Below are positions 1-6,172 of a DNA stretch of 8,375 nucleotides, piece by piece (the stretch's first letter is position 1; every line of letters begins with the position of its first letter). A program made the translations under genes and the position numbers. Below the pieces are notes generated by a model, which worked only from the letters and a program-made list of their open reading frames with translations, searched no databases and was not told where the DNA came from. Source of the DNA: Thiobacillaceae bacterium (lineage in GTDB: Bacteria; Pseudomonadota; Gammaproteobacteria; Burkholderiales; Thiobacillaceae); NCBI GenBank assembly GCA_024643305.1, contig JAHENE010000083.1:1-8375 (forward strand), written 5' to 3'.

Positions 1-610
1 GGGTGGGATCGCCCTTGCCATAACGCAGTACGCGAGGCTCGTTCGTGCTCAGGTCAACCACTGTGGTCGGCGTCAACCCGCAGCCACCGCCATCAATCAC
101 CAGATCGACATCCTGATCCAGGCGTTCGCGGATTTCCCAGGCTTCGTTAAGTGGAACATCCTCGCCCGCAAGTTGCAGTGTGGAAGACAAAATAGGTTCT
201 CCCAGTTCGGCCAACAGCGCCTGCACAATGGCATGGTCGGGCACTCTCAGTCCGATGGTGTCATGGCGTTTATGCAGCAAGCGCTTTGGCACTTCACGCG
301 TACCTTTGAGAATAAAAGTGTACGGTCCCGGCGTATGCGCCTTGAGCAGGCGAAACTGGGTGTTGTTAACCTGTGCATAGCGCCCAAGTTCCGACAAGTC
401 GCGGCATACCAGAGTTAGGTCGTGCCCCTCGTCCAGGTCGCGTACCCGCAACAGGCGCATGGCAGCATCCTTGTCTCCGATGTGGCAACCTAGGGCATAG
501 CAGGAGTCGGTAGGGTAAACGATGACACCGCCCTGACGCAGAACCTGCACTGCCTGTTGTATGAGCCTGGGCTGGGGATTTTCAGGATGAATATTGAAAT
601 ATAGGGACAT
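1..610 (-). CDS. yciO: YciO, Sua5/YrdC/YwlC-fold protein (3' end cut by window)
   Basis: I translated this on the minus strand from ATG at 610. It gives 203 residues plus one base and then leaves the window. From memory it aligns almost end to end with E. coli YciO (about 206 aa), so only a few C-terminal residues should be missing. Visible signatures are VYPTDSCYALGC (31-42), TLVCRDLSEL (66-75), TPGPYTFILKGT (93-104), TIGLRVP (118-124) and PTTVVDL (181-187). The fold is that of threonylcarbamoyl-AMP synthase (TsaC/Sua5), which makes the precursor of tRNA t6A. However, the segment after the first domain reads RVRDLDEGHDL, not the KR-rich motif typical of true TsaC. It is therefore the YciO branch, whose physiological role is not settled. 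It lies 29 bases downstream of rnm, as in E. coli, and is probably co-transcribed with it. No clear Shine-Dalgarno is visible, and a small hairpin sits just upstream. Confidence 0.93.
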   Translation of the reverse strand, partial: MSLYFNIHPENPQPRLIQQAVQVLRQGGVIVYPTDSCYALGCHIGDKDAAMRLLRVRDLDEGHDLTLVCRDLSELGRYAQVNNTQFRLLKAHTPGPYTFILKGTREVPKRLLHKRHDTIGLRVPDHAIVQALLAELGEPILSSTLQLAGEDVPLNEAWEIRERLDQDVDLVIDGGGCGLTPTTVVDLSTNEPRVLRYGKGDPT

Positions 611-616
611 AGGTGA

Positions 617-635
617 GGCGGTTTTGGAGGCCGCC
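617..635 (-). other. Small intercistronic hairpin before yciO
   Basis: On the minus-strand transcript GGCGG (635-631) can pair with CCGCC (621-617) around a 9-base loop. It lies between the rnm stop (642-640) and the yciO start (610), where a ribosome binding site would be expected. It could influence yciO initiation or mRNA stability. A 5-bp stem can arise by chance in GC-rich DNA, so this is a weak call. Confidence 0.25.
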
Positions 636-639
636 AGAA

Positions 640-1485
640 TTATGAGTTGTGCTTGTTAATGCCCCAATTATGCCAGATTGGCGTGCATTTAAGTGGCAGG
701 TCCGGGCCACCGCCCAGTTCACGATATTCACCCGGGGCGTGAAAATCCGAGCCGCGCGAAGCCGTAAGACCGTAAAAATTAGCAAGTTCAGCAAACAGAG
801 CATGCTGATCAGGCGTGTGGCTGCCTGTCACCACTTCCACGCCCTCACCGCCCAGATCCTTGAATTCACCCAGCAAGCGGCGCGTGGCCTTGCCTTTAAG
901 GTCATATCGCCCCGGATGCGCCAGCACAGCTTGACCGCCGCTGGCGCGAATCCAGGCTAGCGCGTTTTCCAGCGCAGTCCATTCGTGAGCAACATAGCCC
1001 GGCTTGCCGCGCACCAGATATTTTTTGAATACGGTTCTGACATCCTTGCACACGCCCTGTTCGATCAGATGTCGGGCAAAATGCGTGCGTCCGATCAGTC
1101 TGGGGTTGGCCGCATGACGCATTGCACCATCAAAGGCATCGGCGATGCCATGTTTTCCAAGTTCGTGACCGATGCGCTCGGCGCGTTCGCGTCTGCCTTC
1201 CTGGATTGCGGCAAGGCCGGCTTGCAGATCTGGATGATTGGCATTGATGTTCAGGCCGACCACATGAAGCGTCACGCCGCTCCAGGTAACGGAAATCTCA
1301 ACACCGTTGATAAATCCGATGCCGCATTCCTGCGCCTTTTGCGATGCCTCAGCCAGGCCGGCGACATCATCGTGATCAGTCAGGGCGAGCACATCCACGC
1401 CCTTCTCCGCCGCTCTTTGCACAAGCTCGGCAGGGTTCAGGACGCCATCGGAAATACTGGAATGACAGTGCAGATCAAAATTCAT
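640..1485 (-). CDS. rnm: PHP-domain 3',5'-nucleoside bisphosphate phosphatase / RNase AM
   Basis: A complete 281-residue PHP-family phosphoesterase. The family's metal ligands are all visible: H6 and H8 in DLHCHSS, D13, H38 in LTDHDD (35-40), E63 in GVEIS (61-65), H74, H135 in RTHFAR (133-138), H190 in LAHPGRY (188-194), and D247 and H249 in GSDFH (245-249). Homologues are E. coli YciV (TrpH, RNase AM) and the Chromobacterium enzyme that removes the 3'-phosphate from 3',5'-nucleoside bisphosphates such as pAp. The E. coli protein also acts as a 5'-3' exoribonuclease maturing rRNA 5' ends. The protein has no signal peptide and should be cytosolic. The ATG at 1485 puts the first metal motif at residue 4, as usual in the family. 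It is first in a two-gene unit with yciO and divergent from yciB. The family assignment is firm; the exact substrate is inferred from homology. Confidence 0.95.
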   Translation of the reverse strand: MNFDLHCHSSISDGVLNPAELVQRAAEKGVDVLALTDHDDVAGLAEASQKAQECGIGFINGVEISVTWSGVTLHVVGLNINANHPDLQAGLAAIQEGRRERAERIGHELGKHGIADAFDGAMRHAANPRLIGRTHFARHLIEQGVCKDVRTVFKKYLVRGKPGYVAHEWTALENALAWIRASGGQAVLAHPGRYDLKGKATRRLLGEFKDLGGEGVEVVTGSHTPDQHALFAELANFYGLTASRGSDFHAPGEYRELGGGPDLPLKCTPIWHNWGINKHNS

Positions 1486-1487
1486 AA

Positions 1488-1516
1488 TTGGAAAGCCCGT
1501 GAAATCATAGCAAAAT
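1488..1516 (+). promoter_or_regulatory. Candidate sigma-70 promoter for the yciB operon
   Basis: TTGGAA at 1488-1493 (4 of 6 matches to TTGACA) and CAAAAT at 1511-1516 (4 of 6 to TATAAT) are separated by exactly 17 bases. The predicted start is near 1523, giving a leader of about 34 bases. That leader contains a 4-bp hairpin (CGGC 1528-1531 with GCCG 1537-1540) followed by TTTT. Location and spacing are good; the hexamers are only moderate. Confidence 0.35.
1504..1512 (-). promoter_or_regulatory. Candidate extended -10 promoter for rnm-yciO
   Basis: Read on the minus strand, this is TGCTATGAT: a TGn extension followed by a hexamer matching TATAAT at 5 of 6 positions. No convincing -35 box is present at 16-18 bases, which fits an extended -10 promoter. 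Transcription would begin near 1497 and leave a leader of about a dozen bases before ATG at 1485. The site overlaps the spacer of the opposite-facing candidate promoter. Confidence 0.4.
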
Positions 1517-1556
1517 AGTCACCTTCGCGGCTTCCTGCCGTTTTGATGCAACGCCA

Positions 1557-2165
1557 ATGAAAAAATTCCTGTTCGACCTGTTTCCAATTATTCTTTTTTT
1601 CATCGCCTTCAAGCTGGGCAGCTCCCATCCTGAAACAGCCCAAACCATTCTGGGCACCTTCGGTCTGCACACTGCGCCCGGTGGCAAGCCCGGCATTTTC
1701 CTCGCAACCCTGGTCGCCATATTCGCCACTTTCACGCAGGTAGGCTGGATCAAGCTGCGTGGACGAAAGGTTGATCTCATGCTATGGGTCAGCCTTCTCA
1801 TCATCACCATATTCGGCGGCGCAACCCTGTGGCTGCAGGACGAGAATTTCATCAAATGGAAACCGACCGTGTTGTACTGGGTCTTCGCAGGCGCCATTTT
1901 CGGTGCGGCCGCATTCGGCAAGAACCTTATCCGTTCACTGACGAGCAACCAGATGGAACTTCCTGACGTTGCATGGCGTCAGATGAACCTGAGCTGGGGC
2001 GTTTTCTTCGCCTTTATGGGGGTTGCCAACCTTTGGGTGGCCCACCATTTCTCAACTGACAACTGGGTAAGCTTCAAGCTTTATGGAACCATCGGACTAA
2101 TGCTGGTATTTGTGGCGATTCAGTCCCTGATGCTTGCAAAATATATCGACAAGGAAGAACAGTAA
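1557..2165 (+). CDS. yciB: YciB / septation protein A family inner-membrane protein
   Basis: A 202-residue polytopic membrane protein matching YciB (IspZ, intracellular septation protein A). Hydrophobic segments lie near residues 8-20, 46-63, 74-93, 104-121, 146-163 and 174-194. Family signatures are DLFPIILFF at the N terminus (7-15), the FGGATLWL…[16 protein letters not shown] stretch (86-112), and the W…[11 protein letters not shown]…NWVSFK region (147-174). In E. coli the protein acts in cell-envelope integrity and elongation/division, and it has been reported to interact with envelope machinery. The name 'IspZ' is historical. At 202 aa it is longer than E. coli YciB (179 aa). The extra length is mainly a Gly/Pro/His-containing loop around residues 21-46, after the first membrane segment. 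No strong Shine-Dalgarno precedes ATG 1557; an ATG at 1546 is out of frame. It is first in the operon, and its stop codon shares one base with the yciI start. Confidence 0.95.
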   Translation: MKKFLFDLFPIILFFIAFKLGSSHPETAQTILGTFGLHTAPGGKPGIFLATLVAIFATFTQVGWIKLRGRKVDLMLWVSLLIITIFGGATLWLQDENFIKWKPTVLYWVFAGAIFGAAAFGKNLIRSLTSNQMELPDVAWRQMNLSWGVFFAFMGVANLWVAHHFSTDNWVSFKLYGTIGLMLVFVAIQSLMLAKYIDKEEQ

Positions 2166-2467
2166 TGTGGTACGCAATCGTGGGAGAGGATGCGCCCGGC
2201 AGCCTGGACAAGCGTCTGGTTGCGCGGCCCGAACATCGGGATCGGTTGAACAAGTTGCAAGCCGAGGGGCGTCTCCTTCTGGCAGGGGCGTTTCCTGCCA
2301 TCGACAGCATGGACCCCGGTGCTGCCGGCTTTTCCGGCAGCCTCATCGTGGCCGAGTTCGATTCGCTGAAAACTGCGCAAGCCTGGGCAGATGCCGATCC
2401 CTACGTGTCCGCCGGTGTCTATGCCAGTGTCAGCGTAAAACCGTTCATGAAAGTTTTTCCTGCATGA
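2165..2467 (+). CDS. yciI: YciI family protein
   Basis: A 100-residue protein that matches E. coli YciI across its whole length. Shared segments are RPEHRDRL (21-28), [12 protein letters not shown] (34-45), [10 protein letters not shown] (50-59), [10 protein letters not shown] (71-80) and [12 protein letters not shown] (83-94). YciI proteins adopt a ferredoxin-like α/β fold (dimeric α/β barrel superfamily) with a conserved His (here H24) and Asp in a putative active site. No reaction is established for the YciI branch itself. Start and stop are tightly tied to the neighbours. The upstream stop overlaps this ATG by one base (TAATG), and an AAGGAAG Shine-Dalgarno (2151-2157) lies inside the end of yciB. 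Its own stop overlaps the bolA start as ATGA. This implies translational coupling. Confidence 0.95.
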   Translation: MWYAIVGEDAPGSLDKRLVARPEHRDRLNKLQAEGRLLLAGAFPAIDSMDPGAAGFSGSLIVAEFDSLKTAQAWADADPYVSAGVYASVSVKPFMKVFPA

Positions 2468-2724
2468 GCATCGAGATGGAAATCCACAAACGCCTGGAAA
2501 CGCTGCTGCCAGCATCCCTGAATATCGAAGATGAAAGCGCCCAGCATGCAGGCCATGCCGGTGCCTCTGGCGGCGGGCATTACCGCTTGACCATTGTTTC
2601 CAGCCGGTTCGAGGGCCTCAATGCCGTCGCACGCCACCGTTTGGTTTATGAAACGCTGGGCGAACTGATGCAAAAAGGCATACATGCCCTTGCAATCAGC
2701 GCCTATACTCCCGAAGAATTTTAG
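2464..2724 (+). CDS. bolA: BolA family protein
   Basis: An 86-residue BolA-type protein. Seen directly are [16 protein letters not shown] (37-52), with the conserved His preceding the β-strand, then [10 protein letters not shown] (56-65) and the C-terminal signature [14 protein letters not shown] (72-85). BolA proteins pair with monothiol glutaredoxins and take part in handling or sensing Fe-S clusters; E. coli BolA also affects cell shape and biofilm transcription. The reading frame stays open upstream to 2134, but that region is the yciI frame's shadow and homology begins only near 2464. The ATG at 2464 overlaps the yciI stop as ATGA; an in-frame ATG at 2476 is the alternative and would remove four residues. 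The N-terminal half contains a His/Ala/Gly-rich stretch ([12 protein letters not shown], 28-39). I recall similar stretches in betaproteobacterial homologues. Confidence 0.93.
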   Translation: MSIEMEIHKRLETLLPASLNIEDESAQHAGHAGASGGGHYRLTIVSSRFEGLNAVARHRLVYETLGELMQKGIHALAISAYTPEEF

Positions 2725-2733
2725 CTTTTCCAC

Positions 2734-2740
2734 AAAGGAG
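2734..2740 (+). promoter_or_regulatory. Ribosome binding site that fixes the PpiC start
   Basis: AAAGGAG lies 6 bases before ATG 2747. The reading frame is open from an earlier ATG at 2684, but that lies inside bolA and has no such site. Only the 2747 start places a signal peptide at the N terminus. Confidence 0.85.
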
Positions 2741-2746
2741 CACTTG

Positions 2747-3547
2747 ATGAAGCACCCACTGGTTTTGACTCTGCTGTTGTTTTCCCTCACCCCGGCCTGG
2801 GCCGAGGATACAAAATCTGGCGCAGCCGACAACAAACCTGTCGCCACCGTCAACGGACGAGAAATTCCCGCAATTTATTTTGATCTGGCCAAACAAACCC
2901 TGCTCTCGCAAGGTGCGCCAAACGATGCAAATCTGCCTACCCGTGCGCGCGAAGGATTGGTCAACCAGGAATTGCTCTCACGTGCGGCCATCGAAAAGGG
3001 TCTGGACAAGAACCCCCGCCTGATAGCCGCCATGGAATTGTTGAGGCGCGAGCAGTTGACCAAGGCATACCTTGAGGATTACGTCAGAAGCCATCCTGTC
3101 ACAGATGATGAAGTCAAAGTCGAATATGACAATGCCAAGGCTTCCGCTGGTGGCAATGAATACAAGGCACGCCATATCCTGGTAAAGACAGAGGCTGAAG
3201 CCAAGGCCATCCTTGCACAGTTGAACAAAAAGGTCCCATTCGAGAAGCTTGCCAAGGAAAAATCCATCGACAAGGGTTCTGCAAAGAACGGTGGCGACCT
3301 GGGCTGGAATGTTCCCGCTTCATTCGTCAAGGAATTTGGCGAAGCCTTGTCCGCGCTGAAAAAAGGCGAAACCACCAAGGCTGCCGTGAAAACGGATTTT
3401 GGCTGGCATGTCATCAAACTGGAAGACATGCGCCCGGTTCAATTCCCGCCGATGGATGAAATCAAAGGGCAAATCCGCCAGCAGCTTCAGCAAAAACACG
3501 TGCGCGAAGCCGTGGCTGATCTTCGTGCGAAAGCCAAGATCGAATAA
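2747..3547 (+). CDS. Periplasmic PpiC-type (parvulin) peptidyl-prolyl cis-trans isomerase
   Basis: A 266-residue secreted parvulin. Residues 1-19 form a Sec signal peptide (basic MKH, Leu-rich core, then TPAWA before E20), so it should work in the periplasm or be surface-anchored by partners. A helical chaperone-like N-terminal region spans about 30-135. The single PpiC rotamase domain covers about 138-230, with ARHILV (141-146), GGDLGW (182-187) and FGWHVIKLEDM (218-228). The paired active-site histidines are H143 and H221. A basic helical tail (about 235-266) follows. The layout resembles Bordetella Par27 and other SurA/PrsA-like foldases that assist outer-membrane protein folding. It is the last gene of the yciB operon, 22 bases after bolA, and a strong stem-loop region follows. 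The family is certain; the client proteins are unknown. Confidence 0.94.
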   Translation: MKHPLVLTLLLFSLTPAWAEDTKSGAADNKPVATVNGREIPAIYFDLAKQTLLSQGAPNDANLPTRAREGLVNQELLSRAAIEKGLDKNPRLIAAMELLRREQLTKAYLEDYVRSHPVTDDEVKVEYDNAKASAGGNEYKARHILVKTEAEAKAILAQLNKKVPFEKLAKEKSIDKGSAKNGGDLGWNVPASFVKEFGEALSALKKGETTKAAVKTDFGWHVIKLEDMRPVQFPPMDEIKGQIRQQLQQKHVREAVADLRAKAKIE

Positions 3548-3561
3548 AAATAAACCCAGCA

Positions 3562-3588
3562 CACGTCCGGCTGAATCAGTCGGACGTG
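3562..3588 (+). terminator. Strong 12-bp hairpin after the PpiC gene (form A)
   Basis: CACGTCCG (3562-3569) pairs perfectly with CGGACGTG (3581-3588). The stem continues through a G·T pair (3570/3580) and CTG/CAG (3571-3573 with 3577-3579), closing on a 3-base loop. It begins 15 bases after the PpiC stop. No T-run follows on the plus strand, so it is not a textbook intrinsic terminator in that direction. It may protect the mRNA 3' end or act as half of a switch with the overlapping repeat. On the minus strand it is followed by a T-rich stretch after a short gap. Confidence 0.6.
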
Positions 3589-3600
3589 CTAGACTGATTC
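3573..3600 (+). repeat. Overlapping inverted repeat, alternative hairpin (form B)
   Basis: GAATCAGTC (3573-3581) is perfectly complementary to GACTGATTC (3592-3600), giving a 9-bp stem with a 10-base loop. The left arm reuses the loop and part of the right arm of form A, so the two hairpins are mutually exclusive. The pair lies 31 bases before the hfq-like start codon. Confidence 0.6.
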
Positions 3601-3631
3601 CTGTTCCTATACAACTGTTTCATACGCTGCC

Positions 3632-3874
3632 ATGGACACACGCAACAACCTGCAAGACCAGTTTCTCAACACCTTACGGCGCGAGCGCATGCTGGTTTCT
3701 GTTTTCCTCGTAAACGGCATCAAGCTGACAGGTCGAATCGATTCTTTCGACCAGTTCGTGATTCACCTCAAAGGACACGACCAGGCCGGCCAGATGGTGT
3801 TCAAGCACGCCATTTCCACGATTTCACCCAGCCGGGACGTTGAAATTACTCCGCATCCCCCTCGGGAAGACTAG
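3632..3874 (+). CDS. hfq: Hfq-like RNA chaperone (divergent, probably a second Hfq)
   Basis: An 80-residue Sm-fold protein with both Hfq signatures: Sm1 with [20 protein letters not shown] (25-44) and Sm2 with [12 protein letters not shown] (57-68). Proximal-face residues match E. coli Hfq: Q8, D9, F39, D40, Q41, F42 and the KH pair (K58, H59). The rim arginines R16, R17 and R19 are also kept. Differences are F25 where Hfq has the distal-face Tyr25, T33 where it has Gln33, Q10 for Pro10, and a two-residue longer loop before Sm2 ([10 protein letters not shown]). The C-terminal tail is only about 12 residues. It should form a hexamer that binds sRNAs and mRNAs. Canonical hfq in proteobacteria usually sits beside hflX, which is absent here, so I infer a paralogue. 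No Shine-Dalgarno is apparent before ATG 3632. The 3' end overlaps the convergent glycosyltransferase gene by 29 bases. Confidence 0.92.
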   Translation: MDTRNNLQDQFLNTLRRERMLVSVFLVNGIKLTGRIDSFDQFVIHLKGHDQAGQMVFKHAISTISPSRDVEITPHPPRED

Positions 3875-5465
3875 CCTTTTTGCTTTTTTTGACCAGCAGT
3901 TCAAGCTGCAGCCTGGCTTGAGCGTTGCTTAGTAACACGGCAGTTTCGCCACGATAGGGCTGGCTGAACAAATATTCGGCGGGCTCCTGCCTGCGACTGA
4001 CATAAACCACCAACACTCCATCCGGATTTTTGTCCAGCCATATCTGCAGATCCTTCTGTCCCAGTTGCTCTACCGGGCGCGTCAGGCGTCCGGCAAACTG
4101 GTACTGGGCATGATAGTTGCCAAGATTTGCGACCGTAAGGCCCCGTTCCTGATATTGCCTGATGGCATTAGCCATGGGGCGCACGTCATAACTTTGCCAT
4201 GCACTCGCTGAAATATACATCTGCACCAAGGCAAACAGCAGCGCGCCCAGGACTGCCAGGGCAGGCAAACCCAAATGCCGCTTCCTACCCAACACTGCCG
4301 TGCTCGCAGCCACTACAAGCAGCATGATGCCCGGCCACCATGGCAGGTTGTCGATAGACCCTAATTTGTCAGGCAATCCGGCAACGGCAAAATAAGTCAT
4401 TGCCGCACCAATCAGACCCGCCGCCAGGGCCGGCAGCCATAGGCCTCCCTTTTGGTCACGTGCAAGCAAACGGCCGGATAGCAGTGCAAAAGCAGGAAAC
4501 AACGGCACCAAGTAGTGAATCTGCTTGCCGCTGATGAAGGAAAAAGAAACAAAGACCGGCACCATCCACGCGAGACAGAATCGCAGTCCACGGTCCAGGC
4601 CTTCGCGCTTCAGTGCAGCAAACCTGCTCCATAAAGCCGGCCACAGCAGCCACGGAAACAGCAATACAGGCAACAGCGGCACATACCACCAGACAGGCCG
4701 CCTGTGGGCGAATGAGTCCACCATGCGATTGGCGGTCTGCCCCCAAAAGATGGCGTCGCGATATGCCTCGCCGCCACGAATGGCTGCCGGTATCGCCCAG
4801 GCCAGTGCAATGGCCGCACCGCCCAGCACGGCGAGCAGAATCGCACCATACCAGCGCTTCCAGTTCATTCCGGGTTTCCACCATGGCGCCAGAACAGCCA
4901 ACGGCAGCAGATGGAGCAAAATAACCGGGCCTTTTGCCAGTACGCCAAAGCCGATTGCGATGGCCAGCCAGACGAACCCTCGCTTCATCGATTCATCGAC
5001 GGCTATCAGCAAGCCGCGCATTCCCAGCAACACCAAGAATGCCAGCATCACGTCGAACATGGCAGAGGTGGAAAATACCAGCCACAGCAGGCTTGAACCC
5101 AGGATCCACAGGGTATTGCGATGGGTTTCCGATTGCTCTGGCCAGAGCCTGCGCGCAATCGACAAGGTCAGGAACAGGCCACCCAGCGAGAACAGTGGCG
5201 ACACCAGCCGCGGCCACCAATCGTTCACGCCAAACGCCATCCAGCCCAGGTTGTAAAGCCAGAAAAGCATCGGAGGCTTGTGGCTGTATGGCTCGCCATT
5301 CTTGAACATCACCAGGTAATCGTTTTTCTGCCACATTTCCCACGCCACGCTGATATAGCGGGTTTCATCGATCGGCGTTAGGGGACGCGCAGCAAGTGCA
5401 ACACATGTCAGCAGGACAAGTATCAGTACCGGTCCAAGCAGCAATCTGTAGTTAAAAGTATTCAT
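3846..5465 (-). CDS. ArnT-like GT-C membrane glycosyltransferase (GT39/GT83 type)
   Basis: A 539-residue polytopic protein, close in length to E. coli ArnT (550 aa). An N-terminal membrane anchor (about 8-26) leads into the catalytic loop [14 protein letters not shown] (31-44). D33, E34, R36 and Y37 match the ArnT/PMT motif. [14 protein letters not shown] (58-71) follows, then many membrane segments, LAKGP (176-180) and [13 protein letters not shown] (312-324). A soluble periplasmic domain lies at about 425-525. ArnT transfers 4-amino-4-deoxy-L-arabinose from undecaprenyl phosphate to lipid A, giving polymyxin resistance. Relatives use other sugars and acceptors, and no Ara4N synthesis genes are seen here, so the substrate is unknown. 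It is last in the GT2–VTT–GT-C unit, and its ATG overlaps the upstream stop as ATGA. Its C-terminal codons overlap the convergent hfq-like gene. Confidence 0.9.
   Translation of the reverse strand: MNTFNYRLLLGPVLILVLLTCVALAARPLTPIDETRYISVAWEMWQKNDYLVMFKNGEPYSHKPPMLFWLYNLGWMAFGVNDWWPRLVSPLFSLGGLFLTLSIARRLWPEQSETHRNTLWILGSSLLWLVFSTSAMFDVMLAFLVLLGMRGLLIAVDESMKRGFVWLAIAIGFGVLAKGPVILLHLLPLAVLAPWWKPGMNWKRWYGAILLAVLGGAAIALAWAIPAAIRGGEAYRDAIFWGQTANRMVDSFAHRRPVWWYVPLLPVLLFPWLLWPALWSRFAALKREGLDRGLRFCLAWMVPVFVSFSFISGKQIHYLVPLFPAFALLSGRLLARDQKGGLWLPALAAGLIGAAMTYFAVAGLPDKLGSIDNLPWWPGIMLLVVAASTAVLGRKRHLGLPALAVLGALLFALVQMYISASAWQSYDVRPMANAIRQYQERGLTVANLGNYHAQYQFAGRLTRPVEQLGQKDLQIWLDKNPDGVLVVYVSRRQEPAEYLFSQPYRGETAVLLSNAQARLQLELLVKKSKKASLPEGDAE
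3856..3890 (+). terminator. Weak terminator-like site at the end of the hfq-like gene
   Basis: A 4-bp stem, TCCC (3856-3859) with GGGA (3864-3867), is followed after nine bases by T5-GC-T7 (3877-3890), just past the stop codon. The T-runs are striking, but the stem is short and detached. The same bases also encode a Lys-rich end (KKSKK) on the opposite strand, which explains the T-runs without a terminator. Confidence 0.22.
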
Positions 5466-6172
5466 TCAGGATCCGAAGAAGTTTCGAGTTCCCTGGCGTA
5501 GGAATGTCCGTGGCGCATGTGCCGATACAAACGTACACCCATCACACCGGAAATAATGAAAAGCAATACTGACAATGCAAGCTGGCCATGCGACCCAATG
5601 GTCAGTCCGCTGCCGGCCAGGGCGAAAATCAGTGTTTGCGGCAAATAACCGGCAAAGCTGCCAGAGAAGAAGGCCAGTTTTGGAATATGCGACACCCCCG
5701 CGATCAAGTTTGTCACCAGGTTGTTGCCCACTGGCAGAAGACGAACCAGAAGTGTCATATTGAAGGGGTGATCGCGAATAAAATCATCAAAGCGCTGTAA
5801 CCTGTCGGGAAAAAGTCTGCGCACAAGAGAACGCCCGAACAGCCTGGCGTAGTAAAAGCTCAGCACACACCCGATTAAGGATGCCAGCGCCCCGAGAAAA
5901 GTTCCTTGTAAAACACCGAAAGCATAGCCGCCGAAAAAGGCCACAAGCTGTCGCGGCAGTCCAAGGGCCGTGATCAGTGCCCCGGCCGCGAGGAACACCC
6001 CGTACCCCCTCAAGCCGTGGCCGCGCACATTGGTGTCGATCCACTCACGCTGGAAAAGGTGCTCCAGCCCAAGGCTCCTTAACAGCAGGCCTAATCCGAT
6101 CAAGGAAAGAATCAGGAAAATGCCGCGCAGCCAGACCGGCAAATGGAACTTGTGCTGGGATTCCCCGGCCAT
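5462..6172 (-). CDS. TVP38/TMEM64 (VTT domain, DedA-superfamily) membrane protein
   Basis: A 236-residue inner-membrane protein. The N-terminal membrane segment lies near 15-34. The VTT core shows GLPRQLVAFFGGYAFG (71-86) and RLLPVGNNLVTNLIAGVSH (144-162), each leading into hydrophobic helices. Another membrane helix lies near 199-215, before a charged tail. These two 're-entrant loop' motifs define the DedA/TVP38 superfamily. Some DedA-superfamily members recycle or flip undecaprenyl phosphate and related lipids, so a carrier-lipid role fits this cluster, but that is inference. I chose ATG 6172, which overlaps the GT2 stop by one base (TGATG). A TTG one codon earlier (6175) is possible and adds one residue. 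The stop overlaps the ArnT-like start. Confidence 0.88.
   Translation of the reverse strand: MAGESQHKFHLPVWLRGIFLILSLIGLGLLLRSLGLEHLFQREWIDTNVRGHGLRGYGVFLAAGALITALGLPRQLVAFFGGYAFGVLQGTFLGALASLIGCVLSFYYARLFGRSLVRRLFPDRLQRFDDFIRDHPFNMTLLVRLLPVGNNLVTNLIAGVSHIPKLAFFSGSFAGYLPQTLIFALAGSGLTIGSHGQLALSVLLFIISGVMGVRLYRHMRHGHSYARELETSSDPE

Noticed and set aside
985..1518. 177-residue plus-strand reading frame
   Set aside because: It is antisense to rnm, whose metal-binding motifs are all intact; the translation shows no recognisable domain.
2134..2463. Upstream in-frame extension of the bolA reading frame
   Set aside because: It lies within yciB and yciI, reads as low-complexity Arg/Gly/Ser, and BolA homology starts at 2464 with an ATGA overlap.
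3590..3613. Possible promoter for the hfq-like gene (TATACA at 3608-3613)
   Set aside because: No -35-like hexamer lies at a usable distance; TAGACT is only 12 bases upstream.
4525..5256. 243-residue plus-strand reading frame
   Set aside because: It lies opposite the ArnT-like gene and has a composition rich in Arg, Ser and Pro, typical of an antisense shadow in GC-rich DNA.
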